A DNA stretch of 38,164 bases from assembly GCA_030593145.1 (NCBI GenBank), contig JAUVHU010000016.1, forward strand, positions 1 through 38,164, read 5' to 3'. A program made the translations under genes and the position numbers. Each line of letters begins with the position of its first letter. Position 1 is the stretch's first letter. The notes beneath the pieces were generated by a model, which was given only the letters and a program-made list of their open reading frames with translations, had not been told where the DNA came from and did not search any database. This DNA comes from Desulfobacteraceae bacterium (GTDB lineage: Bacteria; Desulfobacterota; Desulfobacteria; Desulfobacterales; ETH-SRB1). This document shows, one piece after another, positions 32,505 through 38,164 of this stretch.

Positions 32505-33350
32505 CTAAATATCTGTTCTCTTTAATATAATATTACCTTCTACAGCGCCGATATCATTTGCAATGACCTGACACTTTACTGTTAAGAGAAAAAATATAGG
32601 TGACTTTTCATTGGAAAGCGCCTCATAATTCCCCTGCCCTTTACTTATTATAAATTTTGAATTTTTATAAACATCCATAAATTCTGAATTGCATGTTTTA
32701 AGAACAGTTCCGGGAGCATCCGTGCCTGAGGATAATATGGTTGCGACTTTATCAATGCCGGCCTTTACTGCGTCCTCATATATCGCGTCATTTATGACAG
32801 GTGTATTTCTAACAACATATATAGTTGGTTTTTTCATTTCCTCTATTAAAACTTTGTCAAAGACACATTCTCCGGCATTATCCCCAATATATAAAATCTC
32901 ATCGGCCTTATCCAGACAATCTTTGAATCTATCATAATCGCATACAATAAAGTCTTTTTTAAGCGTTTTAACTGTGTCTTTTTCAATATCGAAACTCCTG
33001 TCCGGACCAAAGTCTATTACGTTTCCGGCAATCGCAATTCTAATCGCTGTCAGGAGCCTGTCATCAGATTTTTCAACATGGCTTTTCAAGGAAGGATATA
33101 ATGACAGGGCATTTTTTGTGCTTTTATCTTTTATTTCTCTAAAGGGGTCCCCATTCCCCGTAATCTCGCTTACCTTGCGATAGATCAACCTCCCGCTTTC
33201 AGGGGGACTGCTTTCAAGCGGGATGTCTTTTAGCATCATCCCGACTTCATCTAATACTTCTTTAACTTTTTTTTCATCATCAGTCGCTATTCTCGCCGCT
33301 CGAAGCGCTTGATTAAGAAAACAAGGAAGACAATCAAGGTAGGTTTTCAT
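32505..33350 (-). CDS. DUF89 / ARMT1-like metal-dependent phosphatase family protein
   Basis: 281 residues of the archaeal-type DUF89 family. Seen: N-terminal YLDCLPCFLNQALRAAR with its paired Cys, IAGNVIDFG (about residues 108-116), the metal-site ILYIGDNAGECVFDKVLIEEM (Asp-Asn-x-Gly-Glu, about 152-172), VRNTPVINDA, and KGQGNYEAL near the C-terminus. Members are thought to hydrolyse damaged phosphorylated metabolites; the substrate here is unknown. It is probably separate from the J-domain gene, with a 129-base repeat-bearing gap. Confidence 0.88.
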   Translation of the reverse strand: MKTYLDCLPCFLNQALRAARIATDDEKKVKEVLDEVGMMLKDIPLESSPPESGRLIYRKVSEITGNGDPFREIKDKSTKNALSLYPSLKSHVEKSDDRLLTAIRIAIAGNVIDFGPDRSFDIEKDTVKTLKKDFIVCDYDRFKDCLDKADEILYIGDNAGECVFDKVLIEEMKKPTIYVVRNTPVINDAIYEDAVKAGIDKVATILSSGTDAPGTVLKTCNSEFMDVYKNSKFIISKGQGNYEALSNEKSPIFFLLTVKCQVIANDIGAVEGNIILKRTDI

Positions 33351-33379
33351 TTTCTAAAATTCCGTTAGTTGTAGCAGCT

Positions 33380-33463
33380 CAGCCACTAAGTCACAAAAGC
33401 ACAAAAATACTTTAATTTTAAATCGTTATCAAAAAGACAAGAAAAAAAGTTGTAGGTACGACG
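33380..33463 (-). repeat. Uninterrupted copy of the spacer repeat that carries the foldback element elsewhere
   Basis: Read on the minus strand, TCGTACCTACAACTTTTTTT...CTTTTTGATAACGATTTAAAATT then AAAG and GTGACTTAGTGGCT. It matches 35662-35710 (44 of 48 positions by eye) and continues with the sequence that lies beyond the inserted element at 35906-35928. It therefore represents the empty site TTTAAAATTAAAG. Confidence 0.8.
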
Positions 33464-33479
33464 AAACCTTTGAAAAATG

Positions 33480-33815
33480 TTATTTTCTTTTTGTAGCAGA
33501 ACTATCACCACTCCATATTTCTTCATTTCCAAATCGTTTGGTCCACCATTCCTCAGGTGAGATATATTTTTCCACCTCTTCTTTTGAAAACGAAAACTTA
33601 TAGTCACTGCAATACATCATTATGCAGTCGTAGGCATCTGTAATTTTTCTTATCATTTCTTCATAAATTTCTTTCTTTTCTTGTGATACGTCCGGGTGCC
33701 ATTTTTTGAGCAATGCCTTATAATGACTTTTTATTTCATCCATTGTCGCTGACTCAGAAAGATCGAGAATCTCCCTTGCCTTGGTAATTTCCTCATATTT
33801 ATTGTAGTTGCTCAT
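33480..33815 (-). CDS. J-domain (DnaJ-like) small protein
   Basis: 111 residues. Residues about 10-68 are a J domain: AREILDLSESATMDEIKSHYKALLKKWHPDVS with the essential His-Pro-Asp, then EEMIRKITDAYDCIMMY. The C-terminal 40 residues (ISPEEWWTKRFGNEEIW) are not a zinc or substrate domain. Such stand-alone J proteins stimulate DnaK ATPase for a particular client. It lies 42 bases after the MinD-type ATPase gene on the same strand, so an assembly role for iron-sulfur or ATPase partners is possible but unproven. Confidence 0.9.
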   Translation of the reverse strand: MSNYNKYEEITKAREILDLSESATMDEIKSHYKALLKKWHPDVSQEKKEIYEEMIRKITDAYDCIMMYCSDYKFSFSKEEVEKYISPEEWWTKRFGNEEIWSGDSSATKRK

Positions 33816-33857
33816 TTAAATTCATCCCGGAGTAAACCAAAAAGTCTCTCAACCCCT

Positions 33858-34724
33858 TTAAATCTCAAGACTTTGTGCGAGATTTTTCCATATATTTTTG
33901 ACCGCTTTACAGCCTTCAGATCCGCCATCAAACTCAATAATAGTTTTACCCTGAACCATTGCCCTGGTAAAGGCAGGATCAAATGGAACCCTTCCCATCA
34001 CACTTATGTTTTTTTCTTTTGCAAAAGACTCAATGGCCTGCGTCATATCCGGGTTGAGATCAAATTTATTAACACAAAGCATAGCCGGAATCTTGAAAAA
34101 AGCAGCTAATTCGACAACACGCTCCATGTCGTGCCTTCCAGAAACAGTGGGTTCGGCCACGATGAGCACCGCGGTGGCCCCCCCAAGGGACGCAATGACA
34201 GGACAACCTATACCCGGAGGTCCGTCTGTGAGAAGTAAATTTATATGCCTTTTTTCGGCAAGTTTTCTTCCTTCCTGTCGGATAAGAGCAACCAGTTTAC
34301 CGGAATTTTCTTCGGCAATACGGAGCCTGGCATGAGCCATGGGTCCAAAACGGGTTTCGGAAAGATACCATTCCCCACATGTATTCAAAGGAAAATCAAT
34401 GGCTTTTTCAGGGCAGAAATAGCAACAAACACCACAGCCCTCACATTCAATAGGGTTGACTACAAAATCCTCACTAATCGCGTTCCATTTGCATAAATCC
34501 CGGCACAGGCCGCATTCGCTGCATTTATCCTGATTAATAATCGCCGTATGCCCGGATTCAAAATCATGCTGTTCTTTAATCTCAGGTTTCGTGATTAAAT
34601 GGAGATCGGCAGCGTCCACATCTGCATCACAAAGAACCTTGTTTTCAGCCAACGAGGCAAATGCCGCAATAATACTGGTTTTTCCTGTCCCGCCCTTACC
34701 GCTTATGATAACTATTTCTTTCAT
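33858..34724 (-). CDS. MinD-family ATPase with inserted ferredoxin domain, second of pair
   Basis: 288 residues. Deviant Walker A SGKGGTGKTS (residues 8-17) and the ParA/MinD switch DGPPGIGCPV. Inserted near residues 60-115 is a two-cluster ferredoxin: CSECGLCRDLC and CEGCGVCCYFCPEKAI. In Desulfovibrio, paired ATPases of this kind belong to the orange-protein (ORP) gene set. The start overlaps the preceding gene by four bases (ATGA). Likely forms a heterodimer with its neighbour and acts on a metal-cluster protein. Confidence 0.93.
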   Translation of the reverse strand: MKEIVIISGKGGTGKTSIIAAFASLAENKVLCDADVDAADLHLITKPEIKEQHDFESGHTAIINQDKCSECGLCRDLCKWNAISEDFVVNPIECEGCGVCCYFCPEKAIDFPLNTCGEWYLSETRFGPMAHARLRIAEENSGKLVALIRQEGRKLAEKRHINLLLTDGPPGIGCPVIASLGGATAVLIVAEPTVSGRHDMERVVELAAFFKIPAMLCVNKFDLNPDMTQAIESFAKEKNISVMGRVPFDPAFTRAMVQGKTIIEFDGGSEGCKAVKNIWKNLAQSLEI

Positions 34725-35581
34725 GGCAATTGCCCCTGGTTGTTAGAAGATACAATTTCTTTGATTTGATGATATAGTTTTACGAATTTTTCTTCCCACT
34801 CAGGGATTACCTCGACGATCATTTTTCCTCTTGAATAGGCCTCTGCAATGCTCCGATCAAAAGGAATTTCCATCAAAACAGGAATATTCTCCTGCTCAGC
34901 ATAAATCTTTACCTGATCATTCCCTATGTCTGAACGGTTGATAACCAACCCACACGGAATCCCGAGGATCTTGACGGCCCCAACAGCCAGCTTAAGATCA
35001 TGCAAACCGAAAGGGGTGGGTTCTGTAACAAGCAAGACAAAATCCGCGCCTGTCATGGAAGCAATTACAGGACATGAGGTGCCCGGAGGGGCATCAATTA
35101 TGGTCAATATGTTAGGCCGGGTATATTCACGTACTTTTTTAATTAAAGGAGGAGACATTGCCTCTCCCACTCTTAAACGCCCATGCACAAACTCCAAACC
35201 ATTTCTGTGCCCTTTTTCGATGACACCTAATTCGCGGCCTGTTTCGGTAATGGCTTTTTCAGGACATACCTCCATACAGCCACCGCAACTGTGACACAGT
35301 TCATGAAATGGCAATACGGTCTCACCAACAACTACAATAGCCTTGAACTGGCATATTTCCCCGCATTTTCCGCATAAGCTGCATTTCTTCATATCAACCT
35401 CGGGAACAGGAATTGTAATTGTTTTAACCTTATCAATAACAGGCTGAATAAAAAGATGCGAATTAGGTTCTTCCACATCGCAGTCCAAAAGTTGGACATC
35501 AGATTTAAGGGAAACGGCCAAGTTGGTGGCTATAGTTGTTTTCCCTGTACCCCCCTTTCCGCTTGCAATACTAATTATCAT
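34721..35581 (-). CDS. MinD-family ATPase with inserted ferredoxin domain, first of pair
   Basis: 286 residues, paralogous to its neighbour. Walker A SGKGGTGKTT (residues 7-16), switch DAPPGTSCPV, and an inserted ferredoxin with CSLCGKCGEIC and CHSCGGCMEVCPEKAI. AAGGAGC precedes the ATG. Translation is coupled to the second ATPase. The NifX-fusion gene lies upstream on the same strand, now separated by a 359-base spacer into which the 189-bp foldback element has inserted; whether they still share a transcript is unclear. Confidence 0.93.
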   Translation of the reverse strand: MIISIASGKGGTGKTTIATNLAVSLKSDVQLLDCDVEEPNSHLFIQPVIDKVKTITIPVPEVDMKKCSLCGKCGEICQFKAIVVVGETVLPFHELCHSCGGCMEVCPEKAITETGRELGVIEKGHRNGLEFVHGRLRVGEAMSPPLIKKVREYTRPNILTIIDAPPGTSCPVIASMTGADFVLLVTEPTPFGLHDLKLAVGAVKILGIPCGLVINRSDIGNDQVKIYAEQENIPVLMEIPFDRSIAEAYSRGKMIVEVIPEWEEKFVKLYHQIKEIVSSNNQGQLP

Positions 35582-35600
35582 TATTTGCTCCTTGGTAACA

Positions 35601-35933
35601 GTTCAGCCACAAAAGCACTAAGACACCAAGATTATAATATAATTCTTAATGTACAGTATATGTCGTAGCTACAACTTTTTTTCTTCTCTTTTTGATAATG
35701 CTTTAAAATTGATGGCTTCGTAAAAAGTCTTTTGTGAACGACTTTGAGCATTTTGGGAAAAAAGCAATTGTGATGTTTATCGTTAAGAAATGCAAGCTGT
35801 TTGAGGCCGTCAGGCCGAGTTCTTGCATTTTAGATAAACATCTTAATTGCGCCCAAAATAGTCATGAAGTGAATAAAATGGACTTTTTACGAAGCCATCA
35901 AAATTAAAGTCCTTTGTGACTTAGTGGCTAAAC
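35601..35933. repeat. Spacer repeat split by a foldback element
   Basis: Outer words GCCACAAAAGCACTAAGACA (35606-35625) and TTTGTGACTTAGTGGCT (35913-35929) are approximate reverse complements. The segment 35662-35710 plus 35906-35928 is related to the continuous sequence at 33380-33463. Between them sits the 189-bp element 35711-35899. No gene is seen in 35582-35940. Confidence 0.75.
35711..35899. mobile_element. 189-bp foldback (MITE-like) element, complete copy
   Basis: Ends are perfect inverted repeats GATGGCTTCGTAAAAAGTC and GACTTTTTACGAAGCCATC. Further inside, GCAATTGTGATGTTTATC faces GATAAACATCTTAATTGC, AAATGCAAG faces CTTGCATTT, and the tip is GGCC-GTCA-GGCC, so almost the whole element folds back. 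AAAATT is repeated directly at both sides (35705-35710 and 35900-35905), while the related empty site at 33380-33463 has it once. No ORF is inside, so mobilisation would need a transposase from elsewhere. Confidence 0.8.
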
Positions 35934-35940
35934 TTTTACC

Positions 35941-36612
35941 CTATTTTTTTTCCAGGGCTTTGATGCTTGATTGAAGAGTTTCAACCTGCTTACGCAACTC
36001 ATTTATCTGATCTTTTAACCTCTTCTCTTCTGACAAGACAGTGGGTTCGGGCTGCCCTGAACCGGACAATGCTGAAGCGCCCATTCCGCGTCCCATGCCC
36101 CCTCCACCACCCATACCTCTGCCGCCACCGCCACCCATACCTCTACCACCGCCAGCCACACCTCTGCCGCCGCCGCAACGCATACCTCTGCCGCTACCCA
36201 TTCCACTACCTCCGCTACCCGTACCCATTCCACTACCTCCACTACCCGTACCCATTCCAAAATGACTTTGCACATTGGAAGTGTTGCTATTAGATAAAGC
36301 GCCTGATTTGTATTGTTCAACAGCCTGACGCACCTGTCCACTCACTCCGGTTATCAGCTGTATATTAGCCGCGCTAAAAACTTGAAAGGCGTTGGGACCG
36401 CAGTTTCCGGTCAAAACAGTTGACACGCCTTTATCGGCCATGAGCTGGGCAGATTGAATCCCTGCCCCTCCGCTTAAAGCAATATTGGAATTCTCAAGTG
36501 CTTCAAATTCCAGAGTATCCGGATCGATAATCAGGAAATAGGCACACCGTCCAAAACGCGCATCCATCATATCATCAAGTGTGGGGCCTGTTGATGTAAC
36601 TGCTATTTTCAT
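35941..36612 (-). CDS. NifX-domain protein with Gly/Met/Arg-rich linker and coiled coil
   Basis: 223 residues. Residues 1-110 are a dinitrogenase FeMo-cofactor-type domain (MKIAVTSTGPTLDDMMDARFGRC, read as DARFGRCAYFLI, then GAGIQSAQLMADKGVSTVLTG and ANIQLITGVSGQVRQAV). Residues about 122-190 are a low-complexity linker of repeated GSGGSGMGTGSG and GGRGMGGGG units. Residues about 195-223 form a charged coiled coil (EKRLKDQINELRKQVETLQS). The C-terminal part resembles DUF5320-type proteins that often sit beside MinD/ferredoxin ATPases. It is cytosolic, unlike the exported NifX protein at 25409. AGGAGG precedes the ATG. Likely the cluster-binding client of the paired ATPases. Confidence 0.88.
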   Translation of the reverse strand: MKIAVTSTGPTLDDMMDARFGRCAYFLIIDPDTLEFEALENSNIALSGGAGIQSAQLMADKGVSTVLTGNCGPNAFQVFSAANIQLITGVSGQVRQAVEQYKSGALSNSNTSNVQSHFGMGTGSGGSGMGTGSGGSGMGSGRGMRCGGGRGVAGGGRGMGGGGGRGMGGGGGMGRGMGASALSGSGQPEPTVLSEEKRLKDQINELRKQVETLQSSIKALEKK

Positions 36613-36627
36613 ATTACTTACCTCCTA

Positions 36628-36733
36628 TGTAAGGTTCATGGTTAATCGCTTCGCGTTTTTACTATTATCATTGCTTCCATTGGATTAATACAATGGAAGC
36701 ATCAACTTCTGAACCTTTGAACTGTGAACCATT
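36628..36733. repeat. Inverted GGTTCA words with a perfect inner hairpin
   Basis: AAGGTTCATGGTTAA (36632-36646) faces TGAACCTTTGAACTGTGAAC and CATTTAACC (36711-36737 region). Inside, GCTTCCATTG (36673-36682) pairs perfectly with CAATGGAAGC (36691-36700) around an 8-base loop. It lies between the radical SAM gene and the NifX-fusion gene on the minus strand. No U-run follows the inner stem. Confidence 0.6.
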
Positions 36734-36737
36734 TAAC

Positions 36738-37694
36738 CTAACTCTTGTTATAGCCTTTGTTTTCCATGTTTTTGGCTTCGTAATATATAGTAGTATTTTT
36801 ACGTTCCGTGCGAATCTGATCAGTACGCATAAGATTGCCAAGGTATTTTGACACCTCATTAAGATGCATACCAAATATGTCCGCAATCTGATCTGCTGTA
36901 CACGGTCGTCGTTGCAACATGGAAAAAATTGTTTCCTGATTTGCCTGTATATGATTTGCGTGCTTCGGCCTGAATTCCGCAATAATCTCTGCTGTCGGGT
37001 GAAACAAGTTGATCAACGCCTCCATACGTTCCTTAGACAGGGGTGTGGCAAAATCCTCCGCCGGTGGACGAACAGCCGTATTGAGCTGGATGCGATCCGG
37101 AGCGATTTCTTTTGCAAGAGCCGCAATCTTGCGAACATCGGCAGGCATCGAATTGATCCCTACCATCAAAAAGACCTCCATCCATAGCTGTCCCTTGAAT
37201 TGCGAGCGAAAAGCCTTCTGCCCTTCGACCAGGTTATCAAACAGCAACTGTGGATGGGGACGGTTCACCCATCCATAGGAAGCCTGGTCCCAGGCGCTGA
37301 GAGAAACCTTCACAACATTGGCAAGAGATGCCGCATCACGCACTTCCTGAAGGTCTAACATGGTACCATTAGTCAAGAGTGCGGCGGGAATTTTGCTTTC
37401 TGAGCATATAAACTCAAGTATTTCTCCGAAGCCGGAATGCAATGTAGGCTCACCTGAACCGGAAAGGGTAATGTAATCTGCCCTGCCATCTGTTTCTATC
37501 CAGTCTTTCAGTTCGGATAATACCATATCTGTCGGAACATATTCTTTTCTGATCACAGTGCTTTCAGTGGTTCGTCCCAACTGGCAAAACACACAATCCA
37601 GACTGCATGTCTTGTAAGGATTCAAATCAACGCCAAGAGACCTCCCGAATCGACGGGATGGCACTGGACCAAACAGATATTTATAGTCTTTCAT
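36738..37694 (-). CDS. Radical SAM protein with C-terminal winged helix
   Basis: 318 residues. The start YLFGPVPSRRFGRSLGVDL and the Cx3Cx2C motif CSLDCVFCQLGRTT (about residues 30-43) belong to a radical SAM group common in anaerobes, often beside MinD/NifX genes. SGSGEPTLHSGF carries the SAM-binding GxGEP motif. Residues about 255-318 look like a winged helix (CTADQIADIFGMHLNEVSKY, then QIRTERKNTTIYYEA), suggesting DNA or RNA contact or a sensor role. AAGGA precedes the ATG. The reaction is unknown. It is probably transcribed with the NifX-fusion gene downstream. Confidence 0.88.
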   Translation of the reverse strand: MKDYKYLFGPVPSRRFGRSLGVDLNPYKTCSLDCVFCQLGRTTESTVIRKEYVPTDMVLSELKDWIETDGRADYITLSGSGEPTLHSGFGEILEFICSESKIPAALLTNGTMLDLQEVRDAASLANVVKVSLSAWDQASYGWVNRPHPQLLFDNLVEGQKAFRSQFKGQLWMEVFLMVGINSMPADVRKIAALAKEIAPDRIQLNTAVRPPAEDFATPLSKERMEALINLFHPTAEIIAEFRPKHANHIQANQETIFSMLQRRPCTADQIADIFGMHLNEVSKYLGNLMRTDQIRTERKNTTIYYEAKNMENKGYNKS

Positions 37695-37715
37695 TTATCA
37701 GTTTTCCTTAGGAGG

Positions 37716-37861
37716 CAAGTAAAAATAAATTGTACGGATTGCGCCGAAATTTTGTTTGTTTTCAAGACGCGTTAAGGCGCGCATAACAAGTTATGTAAGC
37801 CTTGACGCAACACAGAAAACAAGCAAAAGGACAAGCAAGATGTGTAAGTTGTTTTTACTTG
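37716..37861. repeat. 146-bp imperfect foldback element upstream of the radical SAM gene
   Basis: CAAGTAAAAATAAATTGTAC (37716-37735) faces the right end GTAAGTTGTTTTTACTTG (37844-37861); inner segments TTGTTTGTTTTC and GAAAACAAGCAA, then ACGCGTTAAGGC and GCCTTGACGC, also pair. The tip is CATAAC-AA-GTTATG. It starts 22 bases upstream of the radical SAM start codon and could carry its promoter or leader. No other copy is in the window. Confidence 0.6.
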
Positions 37862-37978
37862 ACGACTTACCACAATTCCCTCTGCTTTTACTTCCTCATC
37901 TTGGTATTCTGAAGTTCGAATGGGAACAACCAGCAAAGTTACAATCTTTCGCATAACACAAATAATATCAGCAGGTAA

Positions 37979-38011
37979 CTCCGTTAGAAAGGACGAGGCT
38001 TTCTAACGGAG
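37979..38011. repeat. Perfect 13-bp hairpin
   Basis: CTCCGTTAGAAAG (37979-37991) pairs exactly with CTTTCTAACGGAG (37999-38011) around GACGAGG. Neither strand has a U-run after the stem. It lies just left of the second foldback element copy. No gene is seen in 37862-38164. Confidence 0.6.
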
Positions 38012-38025
38012 TAAAACCCAAATAT

Positions 38026-38164
38026 GATGGTTTCGTAAAAAGTCTTTTGTGAACGGCTTTGAGCATTTTGGGAAAAAAGCAATTGAGATGTTTATCGTCA
38101 AGAAATGCAAGCTGTTTGAGGCCGTTAAGCCGAGTTCTTGCATTTTAGATGAACATCTCAATTG
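38026..38164. mobile_element. Second copy of the foldback element, cut by the window end
   Basis: Matches 35711-35849 over its whole visible length with few changes. It begins GATGGTTTCGTAAAAAGTC. The inner arms GCAATTGAGATG and CATCTCAATTG are fully complementary here where the first copy has a T-T mismatch and a G-T wobble. The right end and any flanking duplication lie outside the window. Confidence 0.8.

Noticed and set aside
36041-36341. Proline-rich plus-strand frame and a Val/Glu-rich minus-strand frame
   Set aside because: Both are other-frame readings of the Gly-rich linker of the NifX fusion protein, which has the ribosome site and the conserved domain.
35582-36737. Sigma-54 promoter expected for an ORP-type gene set
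   Set aside because: No GG-N10-GC element in suitable position was found by eye on the minus strand.

Overview
This AT-rich window looks like chromosomal DNA of an anaerobic Gram-negative bacterium of the Desulfobacterota type (sulfate-reducer-like deltaproteobacteria). The pointers are an archaeal-style entry to the shikimate pathway, ferredoxin-fused MinD ATPases beside NifX-like proteins (an 'orange protein'-like gene set), many hybrid histidine kinases of the GGIAHDFNN type, and Lol-like envelope genes. The lineage is inferred from gene content only; no rRNA or marker gene is present.

Layout. 1-640: the start of a secreted ComEA-like helix-hairpin-helix protein (minus strand, cut by the window edge) and a small unknown gene. 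672-9012: an aromatic amino acid operon on the minus strand, in transcription order ADTH synthase, 3-dehydroquinate synthase II, pheA, aroE, aroA, aroK, aroC, tyrA. Before the first gene, and too short for ordinary gene calling, lies a 25-residue leader peptide with nine aromatic residues (eight of them within residues 9-17), followed by an intrinsic terminator. This is the layout of a ribosome-mediated attenuator for the whole operon. DAHP synthase, classical AroB and 3-dehydroquinate dehydratase are not in the window. 9033-11985: manA, then queE and queC for 7-deazaguanine synthesis. 12149-16923: a PurF-like phosphoribosyltransferase that has lost its glutaminase cysteine, a convergent three-gene sensory unit (two V4R-domain proteins and a PAS hybrid kinase), and dodecin. 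17218-22244: a divergent phosphoglycerate kinase, a Trk/Ktr potassium uptake pair, a tandem universal stress protein and a cyclic-nucleotide-binding protein. 22426-25005: a small membrane protein translationally coupled to a membrane hybrid kinase, and a broken tyrosine-recombinase N-terminus. 25409-30226: a probable envelope operon of an exported NifX-like protein, a LolD-like ATPase, an FtsX-type permease, a LolA-like periplasmic protein and an outer-membrane barrel. 30264-33815: a hybrid kinase with a putative c-di-GMP-binding MshEN module, a DUF89 protein and a J-domain protein. 33858-37694: two MinD/ferredoxin ATPases, a NifX-coiled-coil fusion and a radical SAM protein.

Non-coding DNA is unusual. 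At least a dozen spacers, several of them inside the aromatic operon, carry degenerate short-word arrays arranged as inverted repeats with a GC-rich tip. There are also discrete foldback elements. One 189-bp element (35711-35899) sits inside such a spacer repeat, with AAAATT directly repeated at both sides; a related uninterrupted spacer survives at 33380-33463, and a second copy runs off the window end. Two 26-bp hairpins share the terminal sequence of this element.

The strongest new-looking observations are the aromatic leader peptide with its terminator, the dated insertion of the foldback element, the exported NifX/Lol-like operon, the MshEN-GAF kinase, and the glutaminase-dead PurF that keeps its predicted iron-sulfur ligands.
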